Origin: Deltaproteobacteria bacterium
GTDB taxonomy: Bacteria > Desulfobacterota > Binatia > HRBIN30 > CADEER01
NCBI GenBank assembly: GCA_029262455.1
Contig: JAJCZJ010000041.1
Location: 1-61,670, forward strand
Length of the DNA stretch: 61,670 bases
Direction of reading: 5' to 3'
Each line of letters starts with the position of its first letter. Position 1 is the stretch's first letter. The notes under the pieces were generated by a model. That model searched no databases and was not told where the DNA came from. It saw only the letters and a list, made by a program, of their open reading frames with translations. Shown here in pieces: positions 1 to 9,989 of this stretch. A program made the position numbers and the translations under genes.

Positions 1-334
1 GCCCCAAATTTCAGAAGACGCTGAGGAAGCGCCCGCGGGTTGGGTGTCTAATTGTTGGAGCCAAGCAGGAGAATCCGGAGACGGTTGTCCTCGGTCGGAA
101 CCTAGCGGGCCCCAAATTTCAGAAGGCGCTGAGGAAGCGCCCGCGGGTTGGGTGTCCAATTGTTGGAGCCAAGCAGGAGAATCCGGAGACGGTTGTCCTC
201 GGCCGGAACCTAGCGGGCCCCAAATTTCAGAAGACGCTGAGGAAGCGCCCGCGGGTTGGGTGTCTAATTGTTGGAGCCAAGCAGGAGAATCCGGAGACGG
301 TTGTCCTCGGCCGGAACATAGCGGGCTAAATTGA
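1..334. repeat. Tandem 108-bp repeat, three copies, cut by the left edge
   Basis: Three near-identical units begin at 1, 109 and 217. Each is exactly 108 bp (36 codons) and differs from the others at only a few bases. The plus strand is open through all copies in two frames, ending at a TAA at 327-329 and a TGA at 332-334; one minus frame of the unit is also open. In the frame ending at 334 each unit would encode a 36-residue repeat containing Asn-Cys-Trp-Ser-Gln and Gly-Asp-Gly-Cys-Pro. The array abuts the stop codon of the transglycosylase gene at 326. It could be the 3' end of a repeat protein that starts outside the window, or a non-coding minisatellite. Because several frames are open, the coding reading is weak. 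Confidence 0.85.
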
Positions 335-1579
335 GTCCGGGATCCGGAGCTTGGTGTTGACGCGTAGCTTGCGGGGGTTGCGAATGCCGTTTTCGCGCAT
401 CAGAGCGCGGACTGACACGCCGTAGCGCCGGGCAATCGAGGCTGGGCTCTCGCCTTGGCGCACGCGGTGTAGCCCTTCTTCCGGGTGTTGGTCGCGGTGG
501 TAGGGGCCCAGGTCAGCGTAGCGAGCCTGGAATTTTCTAAGAGTGCCGTGTGGCAGATTGATGTCGTATCCGCCGAGTGGCACTCGCTTGCAGGCCAGGG
601 CTGGGTTGAGTTCGGCAAGGATATCTCGATCAACCCCCGCGAGTTTTGCGATGGTTTCCAGGCTGATCTGGCGATCGACTCGTACCGGTGCCGCATTGAG
701 CCCGGGGTGGTTCTCGTCTGGAGGATCAAACCCGAATGCGGCTGCGTTCTTGACGACGGTGACGGCTCCGAGAAATTTCGGTACGTATTGCATCGTTTCG
801 CGCGGAAGCAGTCCGAGCTCGACCATCGTCCAGTAGTCGTTGACCCCGTGTTGGCGCATGATTCGCTGAACTCGGTACTCACCGGCATTGTACGCGGCCA
901 GAGCTAGATGCCAGTCGTTGAAGCGGGCGTGGAGTTCCGAAAGGTATTGTGATGCTGCCATCGTGGCGAGCATCGGGTCGCGCCGTTCATCGATGCAAGA
1001 ATCGATCCGCAGTCCGTAGCGTTTCGCGGTACCGCGCATGAACTGCCAGGCGCCGGCGGCACCCACGCCCGAGCGTGCGGAGGCTTTGAAGTGACTCTCG
1101 ACGATCGGTAGGTAGGCTATTTCCGGGGGTACCTTGGCGTGCCTGAGGATTTTTCGAATCGCCGACAGATGGGGAGCGGCTCGTTCTAGTGCCTGCTCGA
1201 TAATGGCCGGGTCTCGGTCGGCGTAGTAGTCGACGTACTTGTCGATGGACGGATGACCGAAATCAAAGGGACTTGGAGCCGGCGCGGGTGGCTGCACTGT
1301 GACAACCGGCTTCGTTCGCCGTTTATTGCGTCTCGCGCGATTCGATTCGGCGACGACAACGCGTGCTGGCGCGCCGGTACGCAGTGCCGCAGCTAGCGGT
1401 GTTTTGCGGCGCGCTTCTTCTTCGGCCTCTTTTTCAGCCTCAGCCTTTTGGGCGATCGCTTGCTCGACAGGATGCTGGGGCTTGAGACGCAGGTCAATAC
1501 TCTGAACCTGCGAGCACGCACTGAGGCCGATGGCGCTTGCGGCGAGGACGAGTGTGGAATTCAGTGGGCGAAACATCAC
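326..1579 (-). CDS. mltD: Membrane-bound lytic murein transglycosylase, MltD-like lipoprotein
   Basis: This 417-aa protein should cleave the MurNAc-GlcNAc bond of peptidoglycan in the periplasm, producing 1,6-anhydro ends. The N-terminus is a lipoprotein signal with a lipobox Leu-Ser-Ala-Cys at residues 19-22, so it is probably anchored to the outer membrane. A charged linker follows. The SLT domain lies at about 140-245 and shows the catalytic Glu at 161 (IVESHFK), the GAAGAWQFM segment and the ALAAYNAGEYRV motif. One LysM domain closes the protein at about 370-417 (RVRQGESPASIARRYGVS). It is the last gene of the minus-strand group after the phosphomannomutase, with a 106-bp gap holding an inverted repeat. 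E. coli MltD usually has two LysM domains; only one is clear here. Confidence 0.92.
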   Translation of the reverse strand: MMFRPLNSTLVLAASAIGLSACSQVQSIDLRLKPQHPVEQAIAQKAEAEKEAEEEARRKTPLAAALRTGAPARVVVAESNRARRNKRRTKPVVTVQPPAPAPSPFDFGHPSIDKYVDYYADRDPAIIEQALERAAPHLSAIRKILRHAKVPPEIAYLPIVESHFKASARSGVGAAGAWQFMRGTAKRYGLRIDSCIDERRDPMLATMAASQYLSELHARFNDWHLALAAYNAGEYRVQRIMRQHGVNDYWTMVELGLLPRETMQYVPKFLGAVTVVKNAAAFGFDPPDENHPGLNAAPVRVDRQISLETIAKLAGVDRDILAELNPALACKRVPLGGYDINLPHGTLRKFQARYADLGPYHRDQHPEEGLHRVRQGESPASIARRYGVSVRALMRENGIRNPRKLRVNTKLRIPDSI

Positions 1580-1659
1580 TGTCTAGCGCGGATGCAAGAA
1601 TATTGCCGAAAGTGCGGGAGACTTCCTTAGGTCGAAACCTCGCTAGCATACGGTTGGTT

Positions 1660-1678
1660 GTCGAAGCAAGGCTTCGAC
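1660..1678 (-). terminator. Inverted repeat downstream of the phosphomannomutase gene
   Basis: GTCGAAGC at 1660-1667 pairs perfectly with GCTTCGAC at 1671-1678 across a 3-nt loop, 8 bp after the phosphomannomutase stop codon. There is no clear U-tract on the minus strand, so intrinsic termination is only possible. An mRNA-stabilising hairpin is an alternative. Confidence 0.45.
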
Positions 1679-1685
1679 GGGGTCG

Positions 1686-3065
1686 CTACGCGAGCTCTGC
1701 GCGCAACTTGGCGACAAGATCTTCGAACGTCGAGCGGTATTCGTCGAGGGCTTTTTTTGACTGGGCCTCAAATCGCAGGACCAGCACCGGTTGCGTGTTT
1801 GATGCGCGGATGAGTCCCCAACCTTCGGGAAGTTTGACGCGAACCCCGTCGACATCAACGATGTCATGCGTCTTGCGAAAGTGCTCGACAGCGCGCTCGA
1901 CCAGTTTGAACTTGATCTCGTCAGGACAATCGATGCGAATCTCGGGGGTTGTGTGACTTGGCGGGAGATCAGAAAGCAGAGTCTCAATGTTGCTTTCCCC
2001 CGATGCCAGGATCTCGAGGAGTCGAGCGCCAGCGTAGATTGCGTCGTCGTAGCCGAAATAGCGGTCGGCAAAGAAAATGTGACCGCTCATTTCACCGCCG
2101 AGGGCCGCCCCGGTTTCGCGCATTTTTGCCTTGATCGGAGAGTGACCGGCGCGCCACATGATTCCGTTGCCCCCGTGTTTTTCGATATCGTCGTATAGGC
2201 GCTGCGAACACTTGACCTCGGAAACGATGGTGGCTCCGGGGTTCGTTTTCAGTACGTCGCGGGCGAACACGATCATCATTTCGTCGCCCCAAATCACCCG
2301 TCCTGTCGGGCCGACGACGCCGATGCGATCGGCGTCGCCATCGAAAGCGATGCCGAGATCTGCTCCGAGTTCGGCGACACGGCGAATCAGATCTTCGAGG
2401 TTTTCCTCTTCGGTCGGGTCCGGATGATGATTGGGAAAACGACCGTCTTCGTCGCAGAAGAGTTCGTCCACTTCGGCGCCGAGGGCACGGTAGACTTCTG
2501 GAGCGATGGGACCTGCGGTTGCGTTGCCGGCGTCGACGACGATACGAAGTGGTCGCGCGAGTTTGCTAAAATGGTTGGCCAGGTACTGCTTGTAGAGGCT
2601 CACGATGTCGACGCTCTCTTCACCGCCGCTGCCGCTCGGAAAATTGCCCGCCTCCATCAACTCGCGGAGTCGCTGGATCTGGTCACCGTGGATGGATGCC
2701 TTGCCGACGCAGATCTTGAATCCGTTGTGGTCACCGGGGTTGTGGCTTCCGGTGATCTGGATCGCGCCGTCGAGATCGAGCTCGAAGGTGGAGAAGTATA
2801 CGACCGGTGTGGGGCATACGCCAAGATCGACCACGTCAACGCCGGCAGCGCGCAATCCGTTGCGCAGTGCCTCAGCATATTTGTCGGAGCTCAGCCGACA
2901 ATCACGGCCGACGCCGACGCGTGGCCTTGGAGGCGCCTGGTCTTCGGCCAAATAGGCCGCGTAGGCGCCGCCGAGCAGTCGTGCGAAGTCTGTATCGAAG
3001 TCTCGATCTGCGACGCCGCGAATATCGTAGGCGCGGAAGATGCCGCGATTCACTTGATTCGTCAT
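1686..3065 (-). CDS. Phosphomannomutase/phosphoglucomutase (AlgC family)
   Basis: This enzyme of about 459 aa interconverts hexose-6-phosphate and hexose-1-phosphate, feeding GDP-mannose or UDP-glucose synthesis for surface polysaccharides. The phosphohexomutase signatures are in order: the phosphoserine loop TGSHNPGDHNGFK (Ser at about 107), the Mg2+ loop FDGDADRIG (Asp at about 242, 244, 246), the sugar-binding GGEMSGH loop and the C-terminal phosphate-binding RASNTQPVLVLRFEA. The reading frame extends 25 codons upstream, but that stretch is Arg/Ser-rich and overlaps the preceding gene; Met at 3065 puts MTNQVNRGIFRAYDIRG at the N-terminus, as in the family. It lies 13 bp behind the preceding small gene. 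ManC at 32.4 kb could use its product. Confidence 0.93.
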   Translation of the reverse strand: MTNQVNRGIFRAYDIRGVADRDFDTDFARLLGGAYAAYLAEDQAPPRPRVGVGRDCRLSSDKYAEALRNGLRAAGVDVVDLGVCPTPVVYFSTFELDLDGAIQITGSHNPGDHNGFKICVGKASIHGDQIQRLRELMEAGNFPSGSGGEESVDIVSLYKQYLANHFSKLARPLRIVVDAGNATAGPIAPEVYRALGAEVDELFCDEDGRFPNHHPDPTEEENLEDLIRRVAELGADLGIAFDGDADRIGVVGPTGRVIWGDEMMIVFARDVLKTNPGATIVSEVKCSQRLYDDIEKHGGNGIMWRAGHSPIKAKMRETGAALGGEMSGHIFFADRYFGYDDAIYAGARLLEILASGESNIETLLSDLPPSHTTPEIRIDCPDEIKFKLVERAVEHFRKTHDIVDVDGVRVKLPEGWGLIRASNTQPVLVLRFEAQSKKALDEYRSTFEDLVAKLRAELA

Positions 3066-3078
3066 CAGTTTGAGGCGG

Positions 3079-3630
3079 CTACTCGAAGGAGCGCTCGATC
3101 TCGGCGAGTGCGTCTCTTTCCGCCTGCGAGATCTTTGCAATTCCTAGGAAACCGCCGGCAGCTTCCGCGACGGCTCGGGCCCGTCCGGTTACTTCATCGC
3201 GCAGGCGCTGACGGTCGGCGTCGTCCATCGTTGCTGTCGTGGCCGCGACGTACTCTTGCCAGTGCCGGAAGAGGGCCTCGGATGGACGGTTCGCAAGCCA
3301 CCCCGTAATCAGTTGCTGAGCCTCGCTGCCATCGGCAATTCCCGCCATGGCCGCCGCCTTGAGCACGGCGCTGCTCTCGCCGCTTTCCATGTCGTAGTCG
3401 GCCCAGGCAACCCAGACCAGAGGGACGAGTGAGAGTGCCGCGACGGTGGAAGCGTTGATGCCGTCTGCTTCCAGACTCTTCAGAACTGCTTCGTTCGAGA
3501 TGCCTGAGGCTCGGGCGAGTTCCTCGCGCGCCGCCTTTCCGCGAAGGTCGTCCAGCAAGCGCTCGCTTTCCTTGTGGAAAAACGAGTTCTCCAGTGCCAA
3601 CCGTCGATCTTCTAGTACCTTCCCGTCCAT
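3079..3630 (-). CDS. Conserved hypothetical protein, TerB-like helical composition
   Basis: A 183-aa soluble, mostly helical acidic protein with no signal peptide. I do not recognise it firmly. The central stretch SLVPLVWVAWADYDMESGE followed by VLKAAAMAGI resembles the pattern of TerB-like/tellurite-resistance helical domains, where an aspartate-rich turn follows a hydrophobic helix, but no diagnostic motif settles it. The C-terminus is Ala/Glu/Arg-rich and may form a coiled coil. Its stop lies 13 bp before the phosphomannomutase start, so the two are probably cotranscribed. A 155-bp gap separates it from pdxA upstream. Confidence 0.75.
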   Translation of the reverse strand: MDGKVLEDRRLALENSFFHKESERLLDDLRGKAAREELARASGISNEAVLKSLEADGINASTVAALSLVPLVWVAWADYDMESGESSAVLKAAAMAGIADGSEAQQLITGWLANRPSEALFRHWQEYVAATTATMDDADRQRLRDEVTGRARAVAEAAGGFLGIAKISQAERDALAEIERSFE

Positions 3631-3785
3631 TCACTCAACCTCTCGTTACTGTCTTCGAATGTGCTGTCGCCGTGGCGACGGTGTTGTGGAAACACTCTTC
3701 CGCGAGTGCGCCGAGATGGGCGTTTTCTGCTCTTTTACCGCTATGATTGCAAGTTCGTCGGGTCAACCTGGGGAGGGGGGCCTCG

Positions 3786-4781
3786 TCACTGCTCCTGCTG
3801 CCCGGCGCACTTTCCGGCCATATGGATCGCCGCAATCATGCTCGTTGGGTCGGCGACACCGCTTCCGGCAATATCGTAGGCAGTGCCGTGATCGGGCGAG
3901 GTTCGAATGAACGGCAAGCCGGCCGTGAAGTTTACCCCGTCACTGAAGTGAAGGATCTTGAACGGTCCCAGCCCTTGGTCGTGGTACATACAGACGACTA
4001 GGTCGAAGGCTCCCCGGAGCGCGAGCGGGAAGGCGCTATCCGCTGCGATCGGACCGGTGATGCGCAGGCCGCTGCGTCGAGCCAAGCGAATCGCGGGCGT
4101 AATCGTGTCGATCTCCTCGCGGCCGTAGAGGCCACGCTCACCGGCATGTGGATTGAGCCCGGAGACTGCGATGTGAGGCGTCTCGATCCCGAAATGTTGT
4201 CGCAGGGCCGTGGCTGCGATGCGGATCGTTTTTGCGATGTGCTGGCGATCGAGAGCCGCCGATAGTTTGGCAACGGCCAGGTGGGTGGTGACCAGGGCGA
4301 CGCGCAGTTTTGGACCGATCATCATCATCCTTACGTCGGCCCCAGCCAACTCGGCCAGGACCTCAGTGTGCCCCGTGGCAGCACAGCCGGCGGCGGCCAG
4401 ATTGGCTTTGCTGATCGGCGCGGTGACGAGAGCGTCGGCCGAGTTGTTTCGAACCAACTCGGCCGCGGCAAGGATCGCGGCGTAGGCGGCACGTCCTCCT
4501 GCGACGGTCGGTTTTGCGGGAATCCGGTCGCGCGCTCGCAGTGGACCGGCTTCGCATACCGGAACGCGGCCGTGCGGTAGGGTGTCTCCCGGGGCCCATG
4601 TTTCGAACCGCATCGACAACCCGAGTCGCGCAGCGGTCTCGGTGTAGAGATCGGTGCTGCCGACGAGGATCGGTGCGATCATTCGCCGTAAGGCTGGTTT
4701 TGCGATCGCTCGCAGGGTGACCTCGGGACCGACTCCGGCCGGGTCGCCCATCGAGATCGCGATGCGGCGTTTAGTCCTCAC
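3786..4781 (-). CDS. pdxA: 4-hydroxythreonine-4-phosphate dehydrogenase PdxA
   Basis: This 331-aa protein catalyses NAD-dependent oxidation of 4-phosphohydroxy-L-threonine in DXP-dependent pyridoxal phosphate synthesis. Family signatures are intact: the N-terminal SMGDPAGVGPE, GHTEVLAELAG, the VSGLNPHAGE loop, and MYHDQGLGPFK with the third metal-binding histidine, followed by RTSPDHGTAYDIAG. The length matches the family (about 330 aa). Its ATG overlaps the TGA of the upstream SurA-like gene by 4 bp, which indicates translational coupling. A surA-pdxA pairing is known from E. coli and relatives, and here it is preceded by mfd. Confidence 0.96.
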   Translation of the reverse strand: MRTKRRIAISMGDPAGVGPEVTLRAIAKPALRRMIAPILVGSTDLYTETAARLGLSMRFETWAPGDTLPHGRVPVCEAGPLRARDRIPAKPTVAGGRAAYAAILAAAELVRNNSADALVTAPISKANLAAAGCAATGHTEVLAELAGADVRMMMIGPKLRVALVTTHLAVAKLSAALDRQHIAKTIRIAATALRQHFGIETPHIAVSGLNPHAGERGLYGREEIDTITPAIRLARRSGLRITGPIAADSAFPLALRGAFDLVVCMYHDQGLGPFKILHFSDGVNFTAGLPFIRTSPDHGTAYDIAGSGVADPTSMIAAIHMAGKCAGQQEQ

Positions 4782-5767
4782 TCGAGTACTTCGACGTGAT
4801 GCTGGGCCCGTAGGTCTTCAGTCAGCCATTTGGCGTAACGTCCCTCGAGCGCCTCGGCGTATAGGCGCTCCCGGATTTCTTCGGAGACATCTTCGATCGG
4901 AGTGTGCGTCGATTCGCTTTTGGCGTCGAGGCGCACAATGTGGATTCCGACGGCTGAGCGGATTGGCTCGCTGTAGTCTCCGACCGGTAGGTCGACGACG
5001 GCCTCGTTTAGCGCGTCAAGCATCGTTCCGATGCGGAAGGTCCCAAGGGTTCCGCCGTCCTCGGCCGCTGGATCCTCCGAGTATTGACGCGCGACCTCTG
5101 CGAAGTCTTTGCCACGTTCGAGCAGGGCGTGGACATCGGCGGCGCGCGCGTTGACCGAAGCCACTTCGCTATCAGGAGCGTCTTCGGCCAACCGCAACAT
5201 GATATGTGAGACGGTGACCTCGGGGTCCTGGGCGTAGTCCGTTTTGTTGCTGTCGTAGTAACGCTGGACGTCTTCTGGGGTAACGCTCACTTTACCTCGG
5301 ATCTCCCGGTTGATGAGTTGCGCTCGTTCCAGCTCTTCGCGGATCTGCTTTCGATAGATCTCGGGCGTCAGTCCTTGCTCTCCGAGAGCCTCGAAAAGTT
5401 GCTCTTCGGTGATTTGGTTCTGCTGCTGGATCTGTTTGATGTAATTGTCGATCTCCTGGTCGCCGATGACGATTCCACGTCTCTTGATTTCAATGCCGAT
5501 CAGTCGTGTGGTGATCAGGCCGTCGAGGACGGCCTTCGGGTCTTGCTGGCCAACCTGAACGGCGACCTGGCTCGAAAGAGTGAACTGCTTGAGCTCGTAG
5601 AGCGTGACGGGCTCGCCATCGACGGTAGCCAAGATCTTGTTGACGACAGCTGCGGGTGCCGGTGCCGCAAGGACGACAAGCGCGGCCAATGCAACGACGA
5701 ATCCGTTGGTGACGTTCACGGCGGCGAAAGTCTTGGTATCAGGGCTGTGCTGTGCTTGCTTCTTCAT
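4778..5767 (-). CDS. surA: Periplasmic SurA-like peptidyl-prolyl isomerase/chaperone
   Basis: This 329-aa protein probably chaperones outer-membrane protein precursors in the periplasm. A hydrophobic signal segment (about residues 21-41, VVALAALVVLAAPAPAA) precedes the SurA N-terminal domain, with the ILATVDGEPVTLYEL start typical of the family. One parvulin-type PPIase domain lies at about 180-285 (SHIMLRLAED, FAEVARQYSEDPAAEDGGTLG, GIHIVRLD). E. coli SurA has two parvulin domains, so this is the shorter single-domain form. The Met at 5767 was chosen because the preceding 24 codons lie inside mfd; it overlaps the 3' end of mfd by 29 bp. Confidence 0.92.
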   Translation of the reverse strand: MKKQAQHSPDTKTFAAVNVTNGFVVALAALVVLAAPAPAAVVNKILATVDGEPVTLYELKQFTLSSQVAVQVGQQDPKAVLDGLITTRLIGIEIKRRGIVIGDQEIDNYIKQIQQQNQITEEQLFEALGEQGLTPEIYRKQIREELERAQLINREIRGKVSVTPEDVQRYYDSNKTDYAQDPEVTVSHIMLRLAEDAPDSEVASVNARAADVHALLERGKDFAEVARQYSEDPAAEDGGTLGTFRIGTMLDALNEAVVDLPVGDYSEPIRSAVGIHIVRLDAKSESTHTPIEDVSEEIRERLYAEALEGRYAKWLTEDLRAQHHVEVLE

Positions 5768-8700
5768 CGCTCGATCCTTTGTTGCTTTGGCTACGAGACA
5801 ACTCCAATAACACGGACTGAATCTCCGCCACCACTCCATCCCAGTCTTGTTCGGTGGGGCGGATGCGCAGCTGAAAATCCGTCGAGAGCTTGAAGCGATC
5901 TGGGTCGCGATGCGCAGTCGCGATCAAGTGATCGACATCGATCGGCGCTTCGGGGTGGAACTGCAGATTGATCGCTGTGCCGACGCGATTGGCGCGCACG
6001 ACCATGCATGCTTTGAGGCTGCGGCGCAGGTCCATGACCCGGACGAAGCTGTCCACCAAGGGCGGGATGGGGCCGTAGCGCTCGCGCAGTTCGTCGGAGA
6101 TTTGACTCAGTTCCTCGCCACTCGAGACTTCGGCGAGGCGGCGATAGAATGCCACCCGTTGGGTCTCGTCTTCGATGTATGAATCGGGAATGTAGGCCGG
6201 GAACCCGAGCTGAATTTCGGGCTCGACGCTGATGTTGCGGCGTTGGCCGCGCAGTTCCATGACCGCCTCTTCGAGCATCTGGTTGTAGAGCTCGTAGCCG
6301 ACCGCCGTGACCTGACCGGACTGCTGTTTGCCGAGCAGGTTGCCGGCGCCGCGGATCTCGAGGTCGTGAGCCGCGAGCTTAAAGCCTCCGCCCAGATCGT
6401 CGAGCTCCTGCAGTACCTTGAGGCGCTTCTGCGCTTCACGGGAGATGATGTGTTCTCCCGGAATCATCAGATAGGCGTACGCGCGTTCATGCGAACGACC
6501 AACCCGGCCGCGCAGCTGGTAGAGTTGGGCCAGTCCCAGGTGGTCGGCGCGGTTGATGATGATGGTGTTGGCATTGGGAATGTCGAGCCCCGACTCGACG
6601 ATCGCCGAACAAACCAAGACGTCGATCTCGGCGTGCATGAAGCGCAGCATTACCTTTTCGAGCTGTCCCTCCGGCATCTGGCCGTGGGCGACGTCGATGC
6701 GTGCCTCCGGGACGAGCTTGCGAACGTGGTCGGCCATTAGATCGATGTTCTGAACTCGATTGTGAATGAAGAAGATCTGACCGTCGCGTGCTTGCTCGCG
6801 CAAGATCGCTTCGCGGATCGTATCTTCATCGAATCGTGTGACGTAGGTTCGGATCGCCAGGCGATCGACGGGCGGTGTCTCGATTACGCTCAAGTCGCGG
6901 ATGCCGAGCAAGGACATTTGTAGCGTGCGCGGGATCGGAGTCGCTGTCAGCGCCATCACATCGACCTGTGTGCGGAGTTCCTTGATGCGTTCCTTGTGCC
7001 GCACGCCGAAGCGGTGTTCCTCGTCAATGATCAGCAGGGCTAGCTTCTTGAATTCTACGTCTTTCTGCAGCAGGCGATGGGTCCCGATGACGATATCGAC
7101 CGTGCCCTTCTTCAGCCCTTCCAGTGTTGCCTTGATCTCGGTGTTTGAACGAAAGCGCGACAACATTTCGATCTTGACCGGATAGCCTTCGAAGCGCTTC
7201 GCGAAAGTCTCGCAGTGCTGGTGGGCGAGGACCGTGGTCGGGACCAGAAGGGCTACCTGACCGCCGTTCATCGCAGCCAGGAAGGCAGCGCGCATGGCGA
7301 CCTCGGTCTTGCCGTAACCGACGTCGCCGCAGACCAGTCGATCCATTGGTTTGACGGAGTTCAGATCCGTGACGACGTCTTCGATCGCTTGCCGTTGATC
7401 GACGGTTTCCTCGAACGGGAAGCGCGCCTCGAACTCGCGATAGACTTCGTCGACCTTGCCGTATGGCAGCCTCTCGTCGAGCTGACGCGCGGCGTAGACG
7501 GCGAGCAGCTCCTTGGCCATCGCTAGAACGGACGCGCGGGTTTTTTTCTTGGCCGTTTCCCAGCTCGTGCCGCCGAGTTTGTCGAGCGTCGGCGCGGTGC
7601 CGTCAGAGCCGACGTACTTCTGGACCAAGTTGATACGGTCGACGGGCAGATAGAGCTTATCGCCGCCAGAGTACTCGAGGTGGAGGTAGTCGCCTTCGGT
7701 GTCGGCGACCTGCAGATGGCGGAGTCCTTTGTAGTGGCCGACTCCGTGGTCGAGGTGAACGACAAAGTCTCCGGCTTTGAGCGCATCGAGATTTTTCAGG
7801 AGTTGCGAGACCGAGACCCGCCGCTCCGCCCTTTTGCGCGCGGTACCGAAGATGTCGCCGTCGCTGATGACGACTAGCTTCTTGTCGGGCAGGCGAAAGC
7901 CTTCGGAGAGTCGGCCGGGCACGGCAGTCACGGTCCCCGGCGCGGTCGGAATCTCAGCGAAGGCCTCGTTGGTCACCCGTATCGGCAGGTTGTGGTTGTC
8001 AAAGAGTCCAGCGAGGCGCTGTTGCCGGGCTTCTCCGCTGGTGACGATGACGGTCTGAACGCCTTCGTCGCGCCACGTGCGGATCTGCTTGGCGATCGGT
8101 TCGAAGGTCGCTTTGCCGTGCTTGGCGTTCTCAGGCCGAAGGTCGGTCGTGCGGTAGCAACGATAGGCAAGCTTGGTCTTGTCGGCGGTGAGAACTTCTA
8201 GAGCTTCGGTTTCGACGCATCGGTGTTTGGCCGTCGCCTTGTGCCATTCCGAGGGACGCAGGTAGAGGGTTTCTGGAGGTGGGAAGAATCGTCGCTCTTC
8301 GGTTCGTTCGGCGACGCGTCTCTCGATCTCGGACCACCTGCCGTCTAGCGTGGCGTCGACTTCGCCGGCTTGGTCGAGCCAGATGATTGTCTCGTTTGGT
8401 AAATGGTCGGCAAGAGTCTCGAGCCGATCCTGGAGGTACGGGAGGCAAAGCTCGACTCCGGGGAAGAGCGTGCCAGCGGTCAGGCCCTCGAGGATGGTCT
8501 CTCGCTCGCTGCGGTCGACGTCGAGCTCGTGTAGCCTTGCTTCGATGGCGCGCCGCGTCTCGATTTTTCCGGCAACCTCAACGTCGATTTCGCGCACCGG
8601 AAGAAGCAGCGCTTCTTCCAACGGCTCGCCAAGTCTTTGACTTACGAAATCGAAGTGGTGCATGCGTTCGACCACGTCGCCAAAGAGTTCGATGCGGATC

Positions 8701-9311
8701 GGTTGGGCGTAGCCGGTCGGAAAGACGTCGATGATGTCTCCGCGAACCACGAACTCACCGCGATCCTCGACGACGGAGACGCGGTGAAACCCCCAGGAGG
8801 TAAGTTTGGCGGCCAATTCGTCGCGGTCGGTCTCGTCCCCCTCGACGACGTAGCTATAGGCCGCAGCGACCCGATCGCGAGATACGACGCGCGTCAGCAG
8901 GGATTCCGCGGTGGTGACGACAATCGGTGCTCGACCGAAGCGCAGCTGATAGAGGGCTTCGAGACGTGCCGCGATCACCTCGCGAGTCGGCGATCGATCC
9001 TCGAAGATTCCGACTTCCCATCCGGGGAAGGCTGCTACCGAGCGTTCGAGAGGTGGGAGCGATTCATCCTCGGCGAGGAACAGGCGAAGATCGCTGCACA
9101 GTCGCTCCGCGTCGCGCGGTGCGGGCGCGACCACGAGCAGGGGGCGTTCCAGCGTTTTGTGACAGTTGGCAATGGCGAGGGCGCGCGCGGCTGGCTGTAG
9201 ACCTTGGATTTGTAGGCGCAGCTCGTCGGAGCCGATCCAGCGGCGAGCCGCCGCGCTGAGATCCTCGAGCACGGTATCCAGGGTTGAGGTTTTCGATGTT
9301 GCGGGCATCAC
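5739..9311 (-). CDS. mfd: Transcription-repair coupling factor Mfd
   Basis: This 1190-aa ATP-dependent DNA translocase removes RNA polymerase stalled at lesions and recruits UvrA. The domain order is canonical: a UvrB-homology region (about 1-340), an RNA-polymerase-interacting CarD-like domain (about 505-570, [19 protein letters not shown]), a RecG-like helicase core with Walker [10 protein letters not shown] and Walker B IDEEHRFG, the helicase C-terminal part with [15 protein letters not shown], and the C-terminal TRCF domain. Length matches the family. Two adjacent Met codons (9311 and 9308) are possible starts. The gene heads an overlapping mfd-surA-pdxA run. Confidence 0.97.
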   Translation of the reverse strand: MMPATSKTSTLDTVLEDLSAAARRWIGSDELRLQIQGLQPAARALAIANCHKTLERPLLVVAPAPRDAERLCSDLRLFLAEDESLPPLERSVAAFPGWEVGIFEDRSPTREVIAARLEALYQLRFGRAPIVVTTAESLLTRVVSRDRVAAAYSYVVEGDETDRDELAAKLTSWGFHRVSVVEDRGEFVVRGDIIDVFPTGYAQPIRIELFGDVVERMHHFDFVSQRLGEPLEEALLLPVREIDVEVAGKIETRRAIEARLHELDVDRSERETILEGLTAGTLFPGVELCLPYLQDRLETLADHLPNETIIWLDQAGEVDATLDGRWSEIERRVAERTEERRFFPPPETLYLRPSEWHKATAKHRCVETEALEVLTADKTKLAYRCYRTTDLRPENAKHGKATFEPIAKQIRTWRDEGVQTVIVTSGEARQQRLAGLFDNHNLPIRVTNEAFAEIPTAPGTVTAVPGRLSEGFRLPDKKLVVISDGDIFGTARKRAERRVSVSQLLKNLDALKAGDFVVHLDHGVGHYKGLRHLQVADTEGDYLHLEYSGGDKLYLPVDRINLVQKYVGSDGTAPTLDKLGGTSWETAKKKTRASVLAMAKELLAVYAARQLDERLPYGKVDEVYREFEARFPFEETVDQRQAIEDVVTDLNSVKPMDRLVCGDVGYGKTEVAMRAAFLAAMNGGQVALLVPTTVLAHQHCETFAKRFEGYPVKIEMLSRFRSNTEIKATLEGLKKGTVDIVIGTHRLLQKDVEFKKLALLIIDEEHRFGVRHKERIKELRTQVDVMALTATPIPRTLQMSLLGIRDLSVIETPPVDRLAIRTYVTRFDEDTIREAILREQARDGQIFFIHNRVQNIDLMADHVRKLVPEARIDVAHGQMPEGQLEKVMLRFMHAEIDVLVCSAIVESGLDIPNANTIIINRADHLGLAQLYQLRGRVGRSHERAYAYLMIPGEHIISREAQKRLKVLQELDDLGGGFKLAAHDLEIRGAGNLLGKQQSGQVTAVGYELYNQMLEEAVMELRGQRRNISVEPEIQLGFPAYIPDSYIEDETQRVAFYRRLAEVSSGEELSQISDELRERYGPIPPLVDSFVRVMDLRRSLKACMVVRANRVGTAINLQFHPEAPIDVDHLIATAHRDPDRFKLSTDFQLRIRPTEQDWDGVVAEIQSVLLELSRSQSNKGSSDEEASTAQP

Positions 9312-9408
9312 GTCCAGGTTCGTCGGAGCGCGAGGCGACAGCCGACACCGATCATGCGAAACGTCAGCCGCGCCGAGCGGCCCACGTGCGATCAGGGTAG
9401 GTGGTTGC

Positions 9409-9849
9409 TCAGAACTCGTCGTCGTTGACGGTACGAAAGGTGCGATAGAGTTCGATCAGGATCTCCGCCTGGCGTTCTGTCAGCAGAGGGTCGCGCTCGA
9501 TTTCGAGGACGACACCAGACTCATCCGCGTCTTGTGGGTCCAGGACCCCGGCTTGAAGATTCAGTGTGTCGGCCGATAGTCGGAGCGCACCGGCCAAGGA
9601 GCCGAGGATAGCTTGGCTCGGCTTGCGAATCCCCTTCTCGATGTCCCGCAGGACGGAGGAAGAGATTCCGGCTTGCTCGGCCACCTTGCGAAGTGACTTG
9701 TCGGCGAGGTTGCGTTGCCGCCGGAGGTAGTCACCGATGGAAGCGGAGCCTTGGTCGGCTGCTTTTGGTGCGGCCTTCGCGGCCGGTCTCCTGACCGCTT
9801 TGGCTTTTTTTGCTGTCTTCTTGGCTGTGCTCTTTGCTCGCGGGCTCAT
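9409..9849 (-). CDS. XRE-family helix-turn-helix transcriptional regulator
   Basis: This 146-aa protein has a Lys/Ala-rich basic N-terminal tail (about residues 1-35, AKKTAKK and PAAKAAPKAA) followed by a Cro/C1-type HTH at about 38-95 (LADKSLRKVAEQAGISSSVLRDIEKGIRKPS). The tail resembles histone-like alanine/lysine tails and may add non-specific DNA affinity. The C-terminal part is acidic with no recognised ligand domain. A longer in-frame extension exists upstream, but it runs through the region with the separate zinc-ribbon gene, so Met at 9849 is preferred. It lies 97 bp upstream of mfd and is not obviously coupled to it. Confidence 0.85.
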   Translation of the reverse strand: MSPRAKSTAKKTAKKAKAVRRPAAKAAPKAADQGSASIGDYLRRQRNLADKSLRKVAEQAGISSSVLRDIEKGIRKPSQAILGSLAGALRLSADTLNLQAGVLDPQDADESGVVLEIERDPLLTERQAEILIELYRTFRTVNDDEF

Positions 9850-9989
9850 TTGCCGATCTCCAGCTATCCGTTCAAGTTCGCACCGGAGTCGAGCCAAATC
9901 AACGGAGCCGCCCAACAGTCCGTCGAAAAACGGTCGCACAAGGCGAAAAGCCCATTTGGCCGAACGAATCCTGTTTTTTGACGGGCTCT

